DNA of 64,000 bases from Chryseobacterium formosense (GCF_900116415.1 NZ_FPAP01000003.1:558001-622000); one strand, 5' to 3'. Numbered from the stretch's first letter, positions 1 to 8,999 are shown. A program made the numbers and translations. Notes: generated by a model from the sequence alone, not told the origin.

Positions 1-178
1 TTTGTTAATGTTAAGACAAAGGTAATCCCAGTTGATGACAACAGTTTGTCAGTAGGTTTTTTTATAATAAAAAAAATTTAAAATTTTTAAAATAAATAGA
101 TATTTCTCACGTTAGATTGACATCCGATACACAAATGTTTTAACTGCAAATCATGTAGAGGTAGATAAATTTGAATTA
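1..178. other. Left-edge intergenic stretch
   Basis: AT-rich sequence with no open frame worth calling. It ends in a hairpin terminator (separate entry), which suggests that a plus-strand transcript enters from outside the window. Confidence 0.4.
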
Positions 179-206
179 GGCCGGTTTTTAAAATCGGTCT
201 TTTTAA
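179..206 (+). terminator. Hairpin terminator
   Basis: GGCCGG pairs with TCGGTC around a U/A-rich loop and is followed by a T run. The two G-U pairs form only in plus-strand RNA; in minus-strand RNA they become A-C mismatches. It probably ends a gene left of the window and faces the 3' end of the beta-mannosidase gene. Confidence 0.45.
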
Positions 207-2689
207 TTATTCATGGTATCCCAAAGACTCATCACCTCAACTTTCTCCAAAGGCTTAAAAAGTGTAATTCTCTTTGAAGTTTTTGGAAGCAAATCGAAGA
301 AATTATCGCTAAAATTAGTATCTCCCATTAAATAAACATCTTTCGCCAGAACGTCTGTGGAAACTTCAATTTCTGTTGATGAAATCCTCTTGATTTTTAT
401 GGTTGGTTTTGATAATTTTAAATCTTTTGGTTTTACTAAGAAATGATTGTTTTGAGCAATGATTTTCCTGTTTTTGTCTTTTAGGGTTAATTTTAAAAAG
501 ACTTCATTTTTATTGGAATATTTAATTAAATTTTTGATTTCAATATGCTCAAATTTTACAATTCCGTCCAACGTTTTTCCATTTTGAACAGCTGTCAGAT
601 CATTTAAAACTTTTCCATTGAAACCAACAACCTGAATTTCAACTTTTATATCTTCAAACTTTTTCAATTCATCATTAATGCCATAAAAATTCAAAAAATC
701 ATCTTTTTCCTCCGTTAAAACCACTTGATTTTCAAAGCTTCTTTTGATCTGATAATGCAACGCTTTCCAATTTCCCAAATAATCAATAGAAGCCCACGAA
801 ACCACAGGCCAACAATCATTCAATTGCCAATACAAAGTTCCCATATTATAAGGTTTTGCACGACGATGCGCTTCAATGGCAACCTGCATTCCGCGAGCCT
901 GAAGCAGTTGAGAAACGTAATTATATTTCACAAAATCGGCCGGAATTATATAATCCCTTTTCATGTACAAATCGATGATTTCCCAACCTCTGGAATGTTT
1001 TTCGTGTGCTTTTATTGTTCCATTTTGTAAACTTAAATCAGGAGTTTCGGAGAACATTGATTTTGTCGTTCCCAATGTTGGCATTCCCTGAAATCCGTAT
1101 TCAGAAGCAAATCTCGGAACTTTTTCATTAAAAATCTCAAATGGCTGTTCGCCCCACCAAACGCCCCAATAATGAGAATCTCCTTCAGTTAAACTTTCTT
1201 TATTTCCCCAACCGATTGACGGTGAACTCGGCCAGTAAATAGATTTGTCGCTTGTTGCGTATTTTTTTATAGCATTTGGAATCACTTCATGAAAATTTTT
1301 TTTGTAATCTTTCCAAACCTGTAAAGAATCTTCTTTTGAATATTTAAATTGTTTCTGATATCCCCAATTGACAATCGCTTCGTCCACCTCATTATTTCCA
1401 CACCATAAAGCCAATGAAGGATGATTTTGCAGTCGATTGATCTGATCCCGAACTTCAAATTCCACATTTTTCTGAAAATTTTCATCTGATGGATAAAAAC
1501 TTCCTGCAAACATAAAGTCCTGCCAAACTAAAATCCCGTTTTCGTCGCAGGCTTTATAAAATTCGTCGTCTTCATAAATTCCGCCGCCCCAGACACGGAT
1601 CATATTCATATTTGCTTCTTTGGAATCTTTGATGAGTTTCTGATATTTTTCTTTGGTAATTCTCGGGGTAAAGCTGTCGGAAGGAATCCAGTTTGTGCCT
1701 TTCGCGTACATTGAATTTCCATTGATTTTAAAATAAAAAGATTTTCCTTTCTCGTCTTTTTCCTGAATTAATTCAACCGTTCTCAATCCGATTCGTTCAG
1801 ATTTTTCATCAATCCATTTTGAATCTTTTTGTAAGGAAATTTTTAATTGATATAAATTCGGATCACCCCAACCATTGGGTTGCCACAATTTCGGATTATC
1901 AATAGTAAAAGGAAGCGAAATGGTATTTTTTCCTTTTTTTAATTGAATAGTATTGATTGTATTGTTAATCGAAAACAAACATTTCCCTTCTTTATCCGCT
2001 ACAATATCAGCGTAAATATTTAAATCCGCTTTTTGCTCTGTTAAAACTTTTTGTTCGATTTTTACATTTTCAAGTTTTGCCTGATTCCAGAAATTTAGTT
2101 TTACATCTTTCCAGATTCCTGCCGTCACCAATCTTGGTCCCCAATCCCATCCAAACTGATATTGCGCTTTTCTTACATAACTTCTTGGAGATTCTGGCGT
2201 TGTGAAAGGAACTTTTTTCGCCAATTCTTTTCCTACATTTACAGCAGAGCTGAATTTGATCTGTAAAATATTTTCGCCAATTTTTAAATTTTGTTTCACC
2301 GGAATCGTCCATTTTCTGAACATATTATCTGTTGATTGTATCAACTTTCCGTTTAAATAAATTTCAGAAAACGTATCCAATCCATTAAAAACCAATTCAA
2401 TATTTTGATTCTTTAATTCGTTTGAAGAAATCTTAAAATTCGTCTGATAATCCCAGTCTTCATTTTCTATCCACTGTACTTTTTTCTCATTTTCATCTTT
2501 ATAAGGATCGGGAATAATTTTATTTTTCATTAAATCCAAATGAACCGTTCCCGGGACCGTGGCTGTCAGCCAATTTTTATCTTTTGAATTTTTGAATTTC
2601 CAATTTTCTGAGGATAAATTTCGCTCAGAAGATTGTGCGTTGACTAAAGTTAGTATGAAAATGAAAGAAAAAAGTAAAATTTTGTTCAT
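203..2689 (-). CDS. Beta-mannosidase, glycoside hydrolase family 2
   Basis: Exported GH2 enzyme of 828 residues that should remove terminal beta-linked mannose, for example Man-beta-1,4-GlcNAc of N-glycan cores. A Sec signal peptide (MNKILLFSFIFILTLVNAQ) is followed by a jelly-roll sugar-binding domain, immunoglobulin-like domains and the TIM barrel. The acid/base is Glu434 in CGNNEVDE and the nucleophile is Glu530 in RFASEYGFQG. The start is the ATG at 2689; a TTG one codon upstream is less likely. It is the last gene of a minus-strand run with CutC, glycosylasparaginase and a GH20 enzyme, which supports N-glycan breakdown. No T9SS sorting domain is present, so it is probably periplasmic. 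The family is clear; exact substrate is inferred. Confidence 0.93.
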   Translation of the reverse strand: MNKILLFSFIFILTLVNAQSSERNLSSENWKFKNSKDKNWLTATVPGTVHLDLMKNKIIPDPYKDENEKKVQWIENEDWDYQTNFKISSNELKNQNIELVFNGLDTFSEIYLNGKLIQSTDNMFRKWTIPVKQNLKIGENILQIKFSSAVNVGKELAKKVPFTTPESPRSYVRKAQYQFGWDWGPRLVTAGIWKDVKLNFWNQAKLENVKIEQKVLTEQKADLNIYADIVADKEGKCLFSINNTINTIQLKKGKNTISLPFTIDNPKLWQPNGWGDPNLYQLKISLQKDSKWIDEKSERIGLRTVELIQEKDEKGKSFYFKINGNSMYAKGTNWIPSDSFTPRITKEKYQKLIKDSKEANMNMIRVWGGGIYEDDEFYKACDENGILVWQDFMFAGSFYPSDENFQKNVEFEVRDQINRLQNHPSLALWCGNNEVDEAIVNWGYQKQFKYSKEDSLQVWKDYKKNFHEVIPNAIKKYATSDKSIYWPSSPSIGWGNKESLTEGDSHYWGVWWGEQPFEIFNEKVPRFASEYGFQGMPTLGTTKSMFSETPDLSLQNGTIKAHEKHSRGWEIIDLYMKRDYIIPADFVKYNYVSQLLQARGMQVAIEAHRRAKPYNMGTLYWQLNDCWPVVSWASIDYLGNWKALHYQIKRSFENQVVLTEEKDDFLNFYGINDELKKFEDIKVEIQVVGFNGKVLNDLTAVQNGKTLDGIVKFEHIEIKNLIKYSNKNEVFLKLTLKDKNRKIIAQNNHFLVKPKDLKLSKPTIKIKRISSTEIEVSTDVLAKDVYLMGDTNFSDNFFDLLPKTSKRITLFKPLEKVEVMSLWDTMNN

Positions 2690-2728
2690 CAATATTTTGA
2701 TTTATATTTAAATTAAACGCAATCTTTA

Positions 2729-2801
2729 TCATTCTGACGAAGGAAGAATCTAAGCAATGGAAATTGAGATTATTCACTCCGCTTTGCTTCGTTCAGAATG
2801 A
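2729..2801. repeat. Dispersed inverted-repeat element, TCATTCTGA family
   Basis: TCATTCTGACGAA (2729-2741) and TTCGTTCAGAATGA (2788-2801) are near-perfect inverted ends around about 46 bases. The right half (TTCACTCCGCTTTGCTTCGTTCAGAATGACA) recurs in the gaps at 10842-10880 and 55038-55072. Confidence 0.6.
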
Positions 2802-2826
2802 CAAAGTGAACGTATATTTTTAATGT

Positions 2827-3489
2827 TTATTTACTCTTCAAAGCAATAATCTCATCTGCAACCGCAAAAGCGCCGCCATCCGTAATCGCAGAAGAATGAA
2901 AATATCCGGCCTTTGTAAAGTCTCTGATTTCTTCAATATTTGTTGAACGAAGTCCGCCACCGACAAGAATTTCGATTCTTCCGTTGGACAATTCAACCAG
3001 CTTCTTCAGATTTTCTTTTCCCTCCAAAACATTTGGTTTTTGGCCTGAAGTCAGAATGGTTTTAAAACCACATTCAATTACTTTTTCTAAAGAGTTCTCT
3101 AAGTTTTTTGCTCTGTCGAAAGCACGGTGAAAAGTACATTGATAAGGTTTTGCCAACTCCACCAATTCTTTATTTTGTTCCATATTCACCTCATTATTTT
3201 CATCTAAAATTCCAAAAACGAAGCCGTCGACATTTAATGATTTTAATCGAATTAATTCTGATTTCATTTGTTCAAACTCAGCATCAGAATAGGTGAAATC
3301 TCCTCCACGAGGACGAATCATTACAAAAATGGGACTGTTTATTTTTTCTCTAAGCTGTTTGGTGGTTTCAAAATCGGGTGTTGTTCCGCCTTCGCTTAAT
3401 CCGTCGCATAATTCTATTCTGTCTGCTCCGTTTTCGTACGCAATGATTGCGGATTCGGGGTTGAAGCAGGCTATTTCTATTTTTGACAT
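2827..3489 (-). CDS. cutC: CutC family TIM-barrel protein
   Basis: Cytoplasmic protein of 220 residues with no signal peptide. It has the CutC pattern throughout: an N-terminal EIACFNPESA strand, ADRIELCDGLSEGG, FVMIRPRGGDF and a C-terminal VGGGLRSTNI strand. The family was named for copper homeostasis in E. coli, but a direct copper role is doubtful and the fold is that of a sugar- or phosphate-handling barrel. Here it sits between glycosylasparaginase and beta-mannosidase on the same strand, so a role in handling released glycan sugars is a reasonable guess. No copper transporter or chaperone gene lies nearby. Confidence 0.9.
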   Translation of the reverse strand: MSKIEIACFNPESAIIAYENGADRIELCDGLSEGGTTPDFETTKQLREKINSPIFVMIRPRGGDFTYSDAEFEQMKSELIRLKSLNVDGFVFGILDENNEVNMEQNKELVELAKPYQCTFHRAFDRAKNLENSLEKVIECGFKTILTSGQKPNVLEGKENLKKLVELSNGRIEILVGGGLRSTNIEEIRDFTKAGYFHSSAITDGGAFAVADEIIALKSK

Positions 3490-3517
3490 TTAGTTTTCTT
3501 TTAAGTTTTGGCTAAAG

Positions 3518-3559
3518 CCAATTGATTGTTTATATTCTGAAAACGGGCTAAAGCCCGTT
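3518..3559. repeat. Double GGCTAAAGCC hairpin
   Basis: Two adjacent hairpins of one design: TTGGCT-AA-AGCCAA (3518-3531) and AACGGGCT-AA-AGCCCGTT (3542-3559). It lies between glycosylasparaginase and cutC and resembles REP-type intergenic repeats; it might attenuate transcription. Confidence 0.6.
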
Positions 3560-3584
3560 CCTATTGATATTTTAATGTATAAAA

Positions 3585-4583
3585 TTATGATCTCAACACA
3601 AAATCAGGTTTTTCAAGACGGTTTCCTTTTTGGTCGTAAACGGCAAAATTAAACCCATCCTGAATACAATACGAACCATATTCACCCTTTTTATTGATCG
3701 CAATAAAACCAACCTGAATATCTTTTAGATTTTTCTTTCTTGCTTTTGTAATTCTCACGATCCTTTCAACTGCTTCTTTACAAGCCTGTTGTGGATTCCT
3801 GCCCTGTCTCATTAATTCTACAACCAAATGAGTTCCCACCGTTCGAATTACTTCTTCACCATGACCTGTCGCCGTCGCTGCACCTACCTCATTATCAACA
3901 AATAAACCCGCTCCAATGATTGGCGAGTCACCCACTCTTCCATGCATTTTGAAAGCCATTCCACTGGTTGTACATGCTCCGGAAAGATTCCCGTTAGAAT
4001 CCAAAGCAACCATCCCAATCGTATCATGATTTTCTATGTTTACAATAGGTTGATATTTACTGTCTTTCAACCATTCTTTCCATTCTTTTTCAGATTCAGC
4101 GGTAAGAATATTTTCTTTTTTAAAACCCTGAGAAACTGCAAATTGTAAAGCTCCATCCCCAACCAACATCACATGAGGCGTTTTTTCCATCACGGCTCTT
4201 GCCACTGAAATCGGATTTTTAATATTTTCCAAAGCAGCAACTGAACCAATATTATAATTTTCATCCATAATACAGGCGTCCAACGTTATTCTTCCGTCTC
4301 TGTCTGGGCGGCCTCCATAACCCACACTTCTTTCTGTAGGATCATTTTCAACCAAACGAACTCCTTTTTCCACAGCATCCAAAGCTCGACCTCCTTTTCC
4401 AAGAATTGTCCAGGCTTCTTCGTTAGCTTTTAAACCAAAATTCCATGTAGAAAGAACGATGGGTTTGTTAACTGTTTTTGTATTGTTTTCAGGTAAATCT
4501 TTTGCAATTAAATCCAATGGATTCAATAATAATGCTGATGATGCTATTGCTGTATTTTTTAGAAATTTTCTACGTGAATTCAT
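3585..4583 (-). CDS. N4-(beta-N-acetylglucosaminyl)-L-asparaginase (glycosylasparaginase)
   Basis: N-terminal nucleophile hydrolase of 332 residues that cleaves the GlcNAc-Asn bond after PNGase-independent trimming of glycoproteins. The precursor should self-cleave between Asp187 and Thr188 in the HDTIGMVALD motif, exposing Thr188 as nucleophile. Downstream GRVGDSPIIGAGLFVDN and ATATGHGEE match the substrate-binding part of the family. The N-terminus carries a clear Tat signal (SRRKFLK followed by a hydrophobic stretch), so it is exported folded. The family includes the well-studied Elizabethkingia (Flavobacterium) meningosepticum enzyme. The flanking GH20 and GH2 genes act on the same glycan core. 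Confidence 0.93.
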   Translation of the reverse strand: MNSRRKFLKNTAIASSALLLNPLDLIAKDLPENNTKTVNKPIVLSTWNFGLKANEEAWTILGKGGRALDAVEKGVRLVENDPTERSVGYGGRPDRDGRITLDACIMDENYNIGSVAALENIKNPISVARAVMEKTPHVMLVGDGALQFAVSQGFKKENILTAESEKEWKEWLKDSKYQPIVNIENHDTIGMVALDSNGNLSGACTTSGMAFKMHGRVGDSPIIGAGLFVDNEVGAATATGHGEEVIRTVGTHLVVELMRQGRNPQQACKEAVERIVRITKARKKNLKDIQVGFIAINKKGEYGSYCIQDGFNFAVYDQKGNRLEKPDFVLRS

Positions 4584-4591
4584 ATTTTAGA

Positions 4592-4614
4592 TTGAGGTTG
4601 AGGTTAAGGTTGAG
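4592..4614. repeat. Short tandem repeat, TTGAGG unit
   Basis: Four degenerate 6-bp units (TTGAGG, TTGAGG, TTAAGG, TTGAG) just upstream of the glycosylasparaginase start. A related GGTTAAGGTTAAGG tract lies at 41832-41930. Confidence 0.5.
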
Positions 4615-4652
4615 TTTCAACTAATTTTGAATGTTAAATTTTAAATATTGAA

Positions 4653-6914
4653 TTAATTAGCACCGATTTCATCAACAAAAAGCCATGCTTTCGAATCTGC
4701 ACCGGGATTTCCTGCCGGAATAATTCCTGCATTTTCTATTTGAATTTTGAAATATTTCGAATTTTGATTTCCTACATTTAATTTAATTTTACCTTTTGCA
4801 GCAAGAATTTCATCTTTCCCTATCTCTTTAATCATTTTAAAATTCGTTCCGTCATCAGAAATAAAAACCTGAGCTGATTTTGCAAAGTGAATCCAGCTTC
4901 CTTTATTATCCAAAGTATTGAAATAAATTTCCGAAAACTGAGTTTTTTGTCCAAAATCAATGGTTGCAACTACATCCTTTCCTTGGAAACCCAACCAAGT
5001 TTTTCCCAGTTGTCTTTGATTTCCGATAATTCCGTCAACCAAAGTAAACGCTCCCCCGAAAGAATAATTTTCACTAGGTTGCTGTTCTAAGGTAATTTTT
5101 TTCCCAGTCGTTTTTGAAATTGTGAAAGTCTGTGAAGAAACTGCACTTTTCAATTGTCTGTTTTCAAAATATGCAGATTTTATAGTCATCGATTTTGAAA
5201 CAGGAATTACCTTCTGATACGTTTGGGAATTTACATTTGGCTCCTTTCCGTCCAGCGTATATCGGATTCCGTTTTGATTTTGGGATGTTGACAATTCATA
5301 AGAAACTCCATCATTTGCTGCTGCGGCTTTTCCTGAAATGTTGTAAATACTTTTCGCATAATTTACCCCCATTTTATCCAACACCTTGAATTCATTAATC
5401 ACTCTTCCTTCAAATTCTTTATAATTTTTAGGATCTGCTGTTCCCCAACCCACTTCTGAAAGTGCCAACAATCTCGGGAAAATCATATATTGAACCTGCT
5501 TGAAATCAAGAATATATTCCGTCCATAAATTGGCCTGAACACCTTTGATGTATTTTGCCTGTTCTGCATTTAATTCAGTCGGAATCGGGTTGTAAGAATA
5601 GACTTTATCCAAAGGTGTAAAACCTCCGAAAGCATTTGGCTCTGTTGCCGGATCTCCTTGATAATGATCGAAATAACAATAAGATCCTGGTGTCATAACA
5701 GCGAAATGTCCTGATTTTGCTGCCTCAACTCCTCCTTTTATTCCTGTCCAGCTCATTACGGCTGCGTTTGGAGCTAATCCGCCTTCCAAAATTTCGTCCC
5801 AACCTATGATTTTTCTTCCTTTTAAATTTACATATTTTTCAATTCTATGAATGAAATAACTTTGCAAACCATGTTCATCCTTCAGATTATTTTTCTTAAT
5901 TAATTCCTGACAATGAGCACATTCTTTCCATCTTGTTTTCGGACACTCGTCACCTCCGATGTGAATGTATTGAGAAGGGAAAAGCGTGATTACCTCATCC
6001 AAAACATTTTCTAAAAATGTAAATGTTTCATCTTTCGGGCAAAAAACATCATCAAAAACGCCCCATTTTGTTGCGGGTTCGAAAGGTCCTTTTGTACAAG
6101 CTAATTCCGGATAAGCAGATAAAGCCGCCAAAGCGTGACCCGGCATTTCTATTTCCGGAACTACTGTGATATGCCTTTCTGTCGCATATTTTACAACATC
6201 TTTAATTTGTTCCTGAGTATAAAAATACGGTCCGTAAGGTTTTCCGTCAAAAGTATTATCAACATACGCTCCAATCATGGATTCTTTACGCTTTGCTCCT
6301 ACAGTTGTTAATTTCGGATATTTCTTAATTTCAATTCTCCAACCCTGATCGTCTGTTAAATGCCAGTGAAAAGTATTCAATTTATACATTGCTAAATAAT
6401 CGATGTATTGTTTTACTTCTTCAACCGTGAAGAAATGACGGCAGACATCGAGATGCATTCCACGCCATGCGAATTTTGGCTGGTCTTCTATAACCATTGC
6501 AGGAATTTTTTTGGAATCTTTGAACTGATCTATAATTTGGATTAGAGTCTGAAGTGCCAGAAAATAACCCCGATCTGTTACCGATTTAATATGAATGTAT
6601 TTTGGTGAAATTTCCAATACATACTTTTCTTTATCCTGTTCAGTCATTAAATGGTTTGCAGGCAATGAAGAATTTTCAAGCTGAATATTTCCTTCCTTTA
6701 CTCTATTTTCAAATTTTAATATTGAACTCAATTGTTTTTTTAAGTAATCTGTTTCTTTTTCGGGAAGATTTCCACTTAGTACAAAAGTTTCAGGAATAAT
6801 AAATTCTCCCTTTTGAAATTCCACTTTTTGTGGATAAGGAATTAAATTTAATCTATTCTGAGAGAAAAAAACAGTAGAAAATAATAGACAAAAGACTAGT
6901 AAAATACGCTGCAT
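4653..6914 (-). CDS. Beta-N-acetylhexosaminidase, glycoside hydrolase family 20
   Basis: Exported enzyme of 753 residues that removes terminal GlcNAc or GalNAc. It has a Sec signal peptide (about 1-19), a GH20b domain, and a catalytic barrel starting near residue 150 (RGMHLDVCRHFF, FHWHLTDDQGWR). The substrate-assisted catalytic pair is Asp322-Glu323 in HIGGDEC. After the barrel come a chitobiase C-terminal-like domain (IRYTLDGKEPN) and a discoidin/F5-8C-like carbohydrate-binding domain at the C-terminus. There is no T9SS tail. As first gene of the minus-strand group it probably opens the N-glycan trimming set; chitin oligomers are an alternative substrate. Confidence 0.94.
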   Translation of the reverse strand: MQRILLVFCLLFSTVFFSQNRLNLIPYPQKVEFQKGEFIIPETFVLSGNLPEKETDYLKKQLSSILKFENRVKEGNIQLENSSLPANHLMTEQDKEKYVLEISPKYIHIKSVTDRGYFLALQTLIQIIDQFKDSKKIPAMVIEDQPKFAWRGMHLDVCRHFFTVEEVKQYIDYLAMYKLNTFHWHLTDDQGWRIEIKKYPKLTTVGAKRKESMIGAYVDNTFDGKPYGPYFYTQEQIKDVVKYATERHITVVPEIEMPGHALAALSAYPELACTKGPFEPATKWGVFDDVFCPKDETFTFLENVLDEVITLFPSQYIHIGGDECPKTRWKECAHCQELIKKNNLKDEHGLQSYFIHRIEKYVNLKGRKIIGWDEILEGGLAPNAAVMSWTGIKGGVEAAKSGHFAVMTPGSYCYFDHYQGDPATEPNAFGGFTPLDKVYSYNPIPTELNAEQAKYIKGVQANLWTEYILDFKQVQYMIFPRLLALSEVGWGTADPKNYKEFEGRVINEFKVLDKMGVNYAKSIYNISGKAAAANDGVSYELSTSQNQNGIRYTLDGKEPNVNSQTYQKVIPVSKSMTIKSAYFENRQLKSAVSSQTFTISKTTGKKITLEQQPSENYSFGGAFTLVDGIIGNQRQLGKTWLGFQGKDVVATIDFGQKTQFSEIYFNTLDNKGSWIHFAKSAQVFISDDGTNFKMIKEIGKDEILAAKGKIKLNVGNQNSKYFKIQIENAGIIPAGNPGADSKAWLFVDEIGAN

Positions 6915-6929
6915 TCTGAATTTGATTTG

Positions 6930-7066
6930 AGTTTAGCGAATATAATTCTTTTCTTACGATTTTTGGATAATTCCTACTATGTGTGTCTCCTATGAAGCTC
7001 AAAATTTTTGAAACTTCTTTTTCTATAAAGGTGTCGCTCCTCCGGAGCTCGCTAAAAACCTGCATT
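6930..7066. repeat. Intergenic repeat-like stretch with GC-rich hairpin
   Basis: A non-coding stretch upstream of the GH20 gene holding GCTCC-TCC-GGAGC (7036-7048), more GC-rich than its surroundings. It looks like a dispersed intergenic element, but no second copy is in the window. Confidence 0.3.
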
Positions 7067-7125
7067 ATTTAAATTTTTGTTTAAATATAAAAGTCTGCAT
7101 TTAACTTTTCTGTGTTTAAAATATC

Positions 7126-7133
7126 TAATTTTG
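7126..7133 (+). promoter_or_regulatory. -7 promoter box
   Basis: TAATTTTG fits the Bacteroidetes TAnnTTTG -7 consensus and lies 14 bases before the DUF4197 gene. No matching -33 TTG at 19 bases. Confidence 0.45.
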
Positions 7134-7147
7134 CATAAAATAAAACG

Positions 7148-7936
7148 ATGAAAAAAACAATTTTATTGACGAGCGTGTTATTATTTTCAGTTTCTACGAA
7201 CGCACAAATTTTTGAAGCTATAAAATCTTCCGTAAAAGATCAGCTCAAAAAACCGACAACCACTACAACGAAAACCAATTCTACAACTCCAGCTAATTCT
7301 TCTTCGCCAGTGAACTTAGGAAGCCTAACTTCAACCCAGATTTCATCAGGTTTAAAGGAAGCTTTAAATCTTGGAGTAAATGAAGGAGTAAAAAAATTAG
7401 GAGTAACAGACGGTTTCCTGAAAAATGAAGCAGTAAAAATTCTAATGCCTGAAAAATTAAAAAAAATTGATACTACTCTTCGTACTTTAGGAATGGGAAG
7501 TTTGGCAGATCAGGGCGTGAAATTACTAAACAGAGCTGCTGAAGATGCAGTTGTAGAAGCTGCTCCAATCTTTACAAAGGCTATTACTTCAATGACCATC
7601 ACCGATGCTAAAAACATCTTATTGGGAAGTGATAATGCTGCAACAAGTTATTTGCAGGGTAAAACCCAGAGTCAGCTATTCAATGCATTTCAGCCGAAAG
7701 TAAAAGCTTCATTGGGAAAAGTGGGTGCAGATAAAGTATGGACTAATCTAATTTCGAAATATAATACATTAACCGGACAAGCTGTTTCTACAGACCTTAA
7801 CGAATATGTTACCAACGAAACCATCAATGGTGTTTTCAAAATGGTAGCAGAAAAGGAAAGCGGCATCAGAAATAATTCTGTGATGAGAACCACAAGTCTT
7901 TTGCAGAAGGTTTTTGGAGCGCAGGATGGTAAATAG
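7148..7936 (+). CDS. DUF4197 domain protein, exported
   Basis: Protein of 262 residues with a Sec signal peptide ending NAQ at about residue 20, a Thr/Ser/Pro-rich linker (about 38-55), and a DUF4197 domain over the rest, helical in character (SSGLKEALNLGVNEGVKKLG, then the conserved LGSDNAATSYL area). The family occurs widely in Gram-negative bacteria and has no established function. It is monocistronic with its own -7 box. Probably periplasmic or outer-membrane associated; no lipobox. Confidence 0.85.
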   Translation: MKKTILLTSVLLFSVSTNAQIFEAIKSSVKDQLKKPTTTTTKTNSTTPANSSSPVNLGSLTSTQISSGLKEALNLGVNEGVKKLGVTDGFLKNEAVKILMPEKLKKIDTTLRTLGMGSLADQGVKLLNRAAEDAVVEAAPIFTKAITSMTITDAKNILLGSDNAATSYLQGKTQSQLFNAFQPKVKASLGKVGADKVWTNLISKYNTLTGQAVSTDLNEYVTNETINGVFKMVAEKESGIRNNSVMRTTSLLQKVFGAQDGK

Positions 7937-7959
7937 TTTTTTCTTAAATTGTTCATTTT

Positions 7960-8160
7960 GCCTTGATGCAAAACGAACCAAAAAATCAAGACTGGGAACT
8001 CTTCGCTAAAAATAAATTCTGTTTTCTAAAAATTCTAAAACTCGTGCGGATTTAATATTGTTAATTCGGTTGAATATTTGTTCCGCACTCAAACAGTAGA
8101 ATTTTCTTAACGTTCACAGATTTTATTTTCTTAACGCTACGATTTCCTATGTCGGTTTTT
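7960..8160. repeat. Candidate dispersed intergenic element
   Basis: Non-coding gap sequence between the DUF4197 gene and scoB with an internal inverted repeat GTGCGGA (8044-8050) / TCCGCAC (8082-8088) and repeated TTTTCTTAACG phrases. It looks like the miniature repeats seen elsewhere in this window, but no second copy is visible here. Confidence 0.4.
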
Positions 8161-8181
8161 CACTACTAACCTTAAATATTT

Positions 8182-8215
8182 CAATAAAAAAAAACCTTGT
8201 CGAGCGGACAAGGTT
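8182..8215 (-). terminator. Terminator of scoB
   Basis: AACCTTGTC (8193-8201) pairs with GACAAGGTT (8207-8215); in minus-strand RNA it is followed by a run of nine U. It lies 10 bases past the scoB stop. Confidence 0.85.
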
Positions 8216-8224
8216 TTCTTTATC

Positions 8225-8878
8225 TTAAAATTGCATTTCAGGAATTTCTCCGTCAATGATCAAATCTGCTTCTGTTGACTGAATAATGTGCTCTACTGAA
8301 ACTCCCGGAGCTCTTTCAATAAGCTTAAAACCTTCCGGAGTCACATCTAAAACTGCTAATTCAGTTACTACCCTTTTCACACAGTTAACCCCAGTTAAAG
8401 GAAGTGTACATTTTTTGAGAATTTTACTTTCTCCGGCTTTATTGACGTGCATCATTGCAACGATAATATTTTCTGCAGAAGCTACCAAATCCATTGCCCC
8501 CCCCATTCCTTTTACCATTTTCCCGGGAATTTTCCAGTTGGCAATATCTCCGTTTTCTGAAACTTCCATCGCTCCAAGAATCGTTAAATCTACTTTTTGA
8601 GCTCTGATCATCCCAAAACTAAAGGCTGAATCGAAGAATGAACCTCCATCCAAGATCGTAATTGTCTGTTTTCCGGCGTTGATGATGTCTGCATCTTCTT
8701 CCCCTTCGAAAGGAAAAGGCCCCATTCCCAATACTCCGTTTTCACTCTGAAACTCTACGGAAAGATTGTTGGGAACATAATTCGCAACCAATGTTGGAAT
8801 TCCGATTCCTAAATTTACATAATACCCGTCTTTTACTTCTCTGGAAATTCTTTGTGCAATTTGTTCTTTCGTTAGCAT
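8225..8878 (-). CDS. scoB: 3-oxoacid CoA-transferase subunit B
   Basis: Beta subunit, 217 residues, of succinyl-CoA:3-ketoacid CoA transferase, which moves CoA from succinyl-CoA to acetoacetate. The catalytic Glu is in SENGVLGMGPFP, and GGAMDLVASAENIIVAM and LPLTGVNCVKRVVT are typical of the subunit. The usual partner subunit A lies 2.1 kb away on the same strand, on the far side of an ABC exporter gene, so the expected scoAB operon is split. scoB has its own terminator. Confidence 0.94.
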   Translation of the reverse strand: MLTKEQIAQRISREVKDGYYVNLGIGIPTLVANYVPNNLSVEFQSENGVLGMGPFPFEGEEDADIINAGKQTITILDGGSFFDSAFSFGMIRAQKVDLTILGAMEVSENGDIANWKIPGKMVKGMGGAMDLVASAENIIVAMMHVNKAGESKILKKCTLPLTGVNCVKRVVTELAVLDVTPEGFKLIERAPGVSVEHIIQSTEADLIIDGEIPEMQF

Positions 8879-8973
8879 AGCATAATCTTATCCCGCCAAA
8901 TTAGCCATTTTTTCAGAATTACGAAATAGTTTCTTTTCTTATCCTATGATAAATCTTTCGATGTAAATTGTTG

Positions 8974-8981
8974 TAAATTTG
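8974..8981 (+). promoter_or_regulatory. -7 promoter box of the ABC exporter
   Basis: TAAATTTG fits the TAnnTTTG -7 consensus, 18 bases before the ATG at 9000. It overlaps the first codon of the longest possible frame, so transcription would start after that codon and the ATG at 9000 is preferred. Confidence 0.5.
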
Positions 8982-8999
8982 TGCGCTTTAAATTTACAA

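Noticed and set aside
725..1030. Plus-strand open frame of 101 codons inside the beta-mannosidase gene
   Set aside because: It is antisense to a well-conserved enzyme, with no start context and no recognisable protein pattern.
6853..7065. Minus-strand frame upstream of the GH20 gene
   Set aside because: No recognisable protein; overlaps the GH20 signal peptide region and an apparent intergenic repeat.
7690..7989. Minus-strand open frame opposite the DUF4197 gene
   Set aside because: Antisense shadow; the plus-strand gene has a signal peptide and family match.
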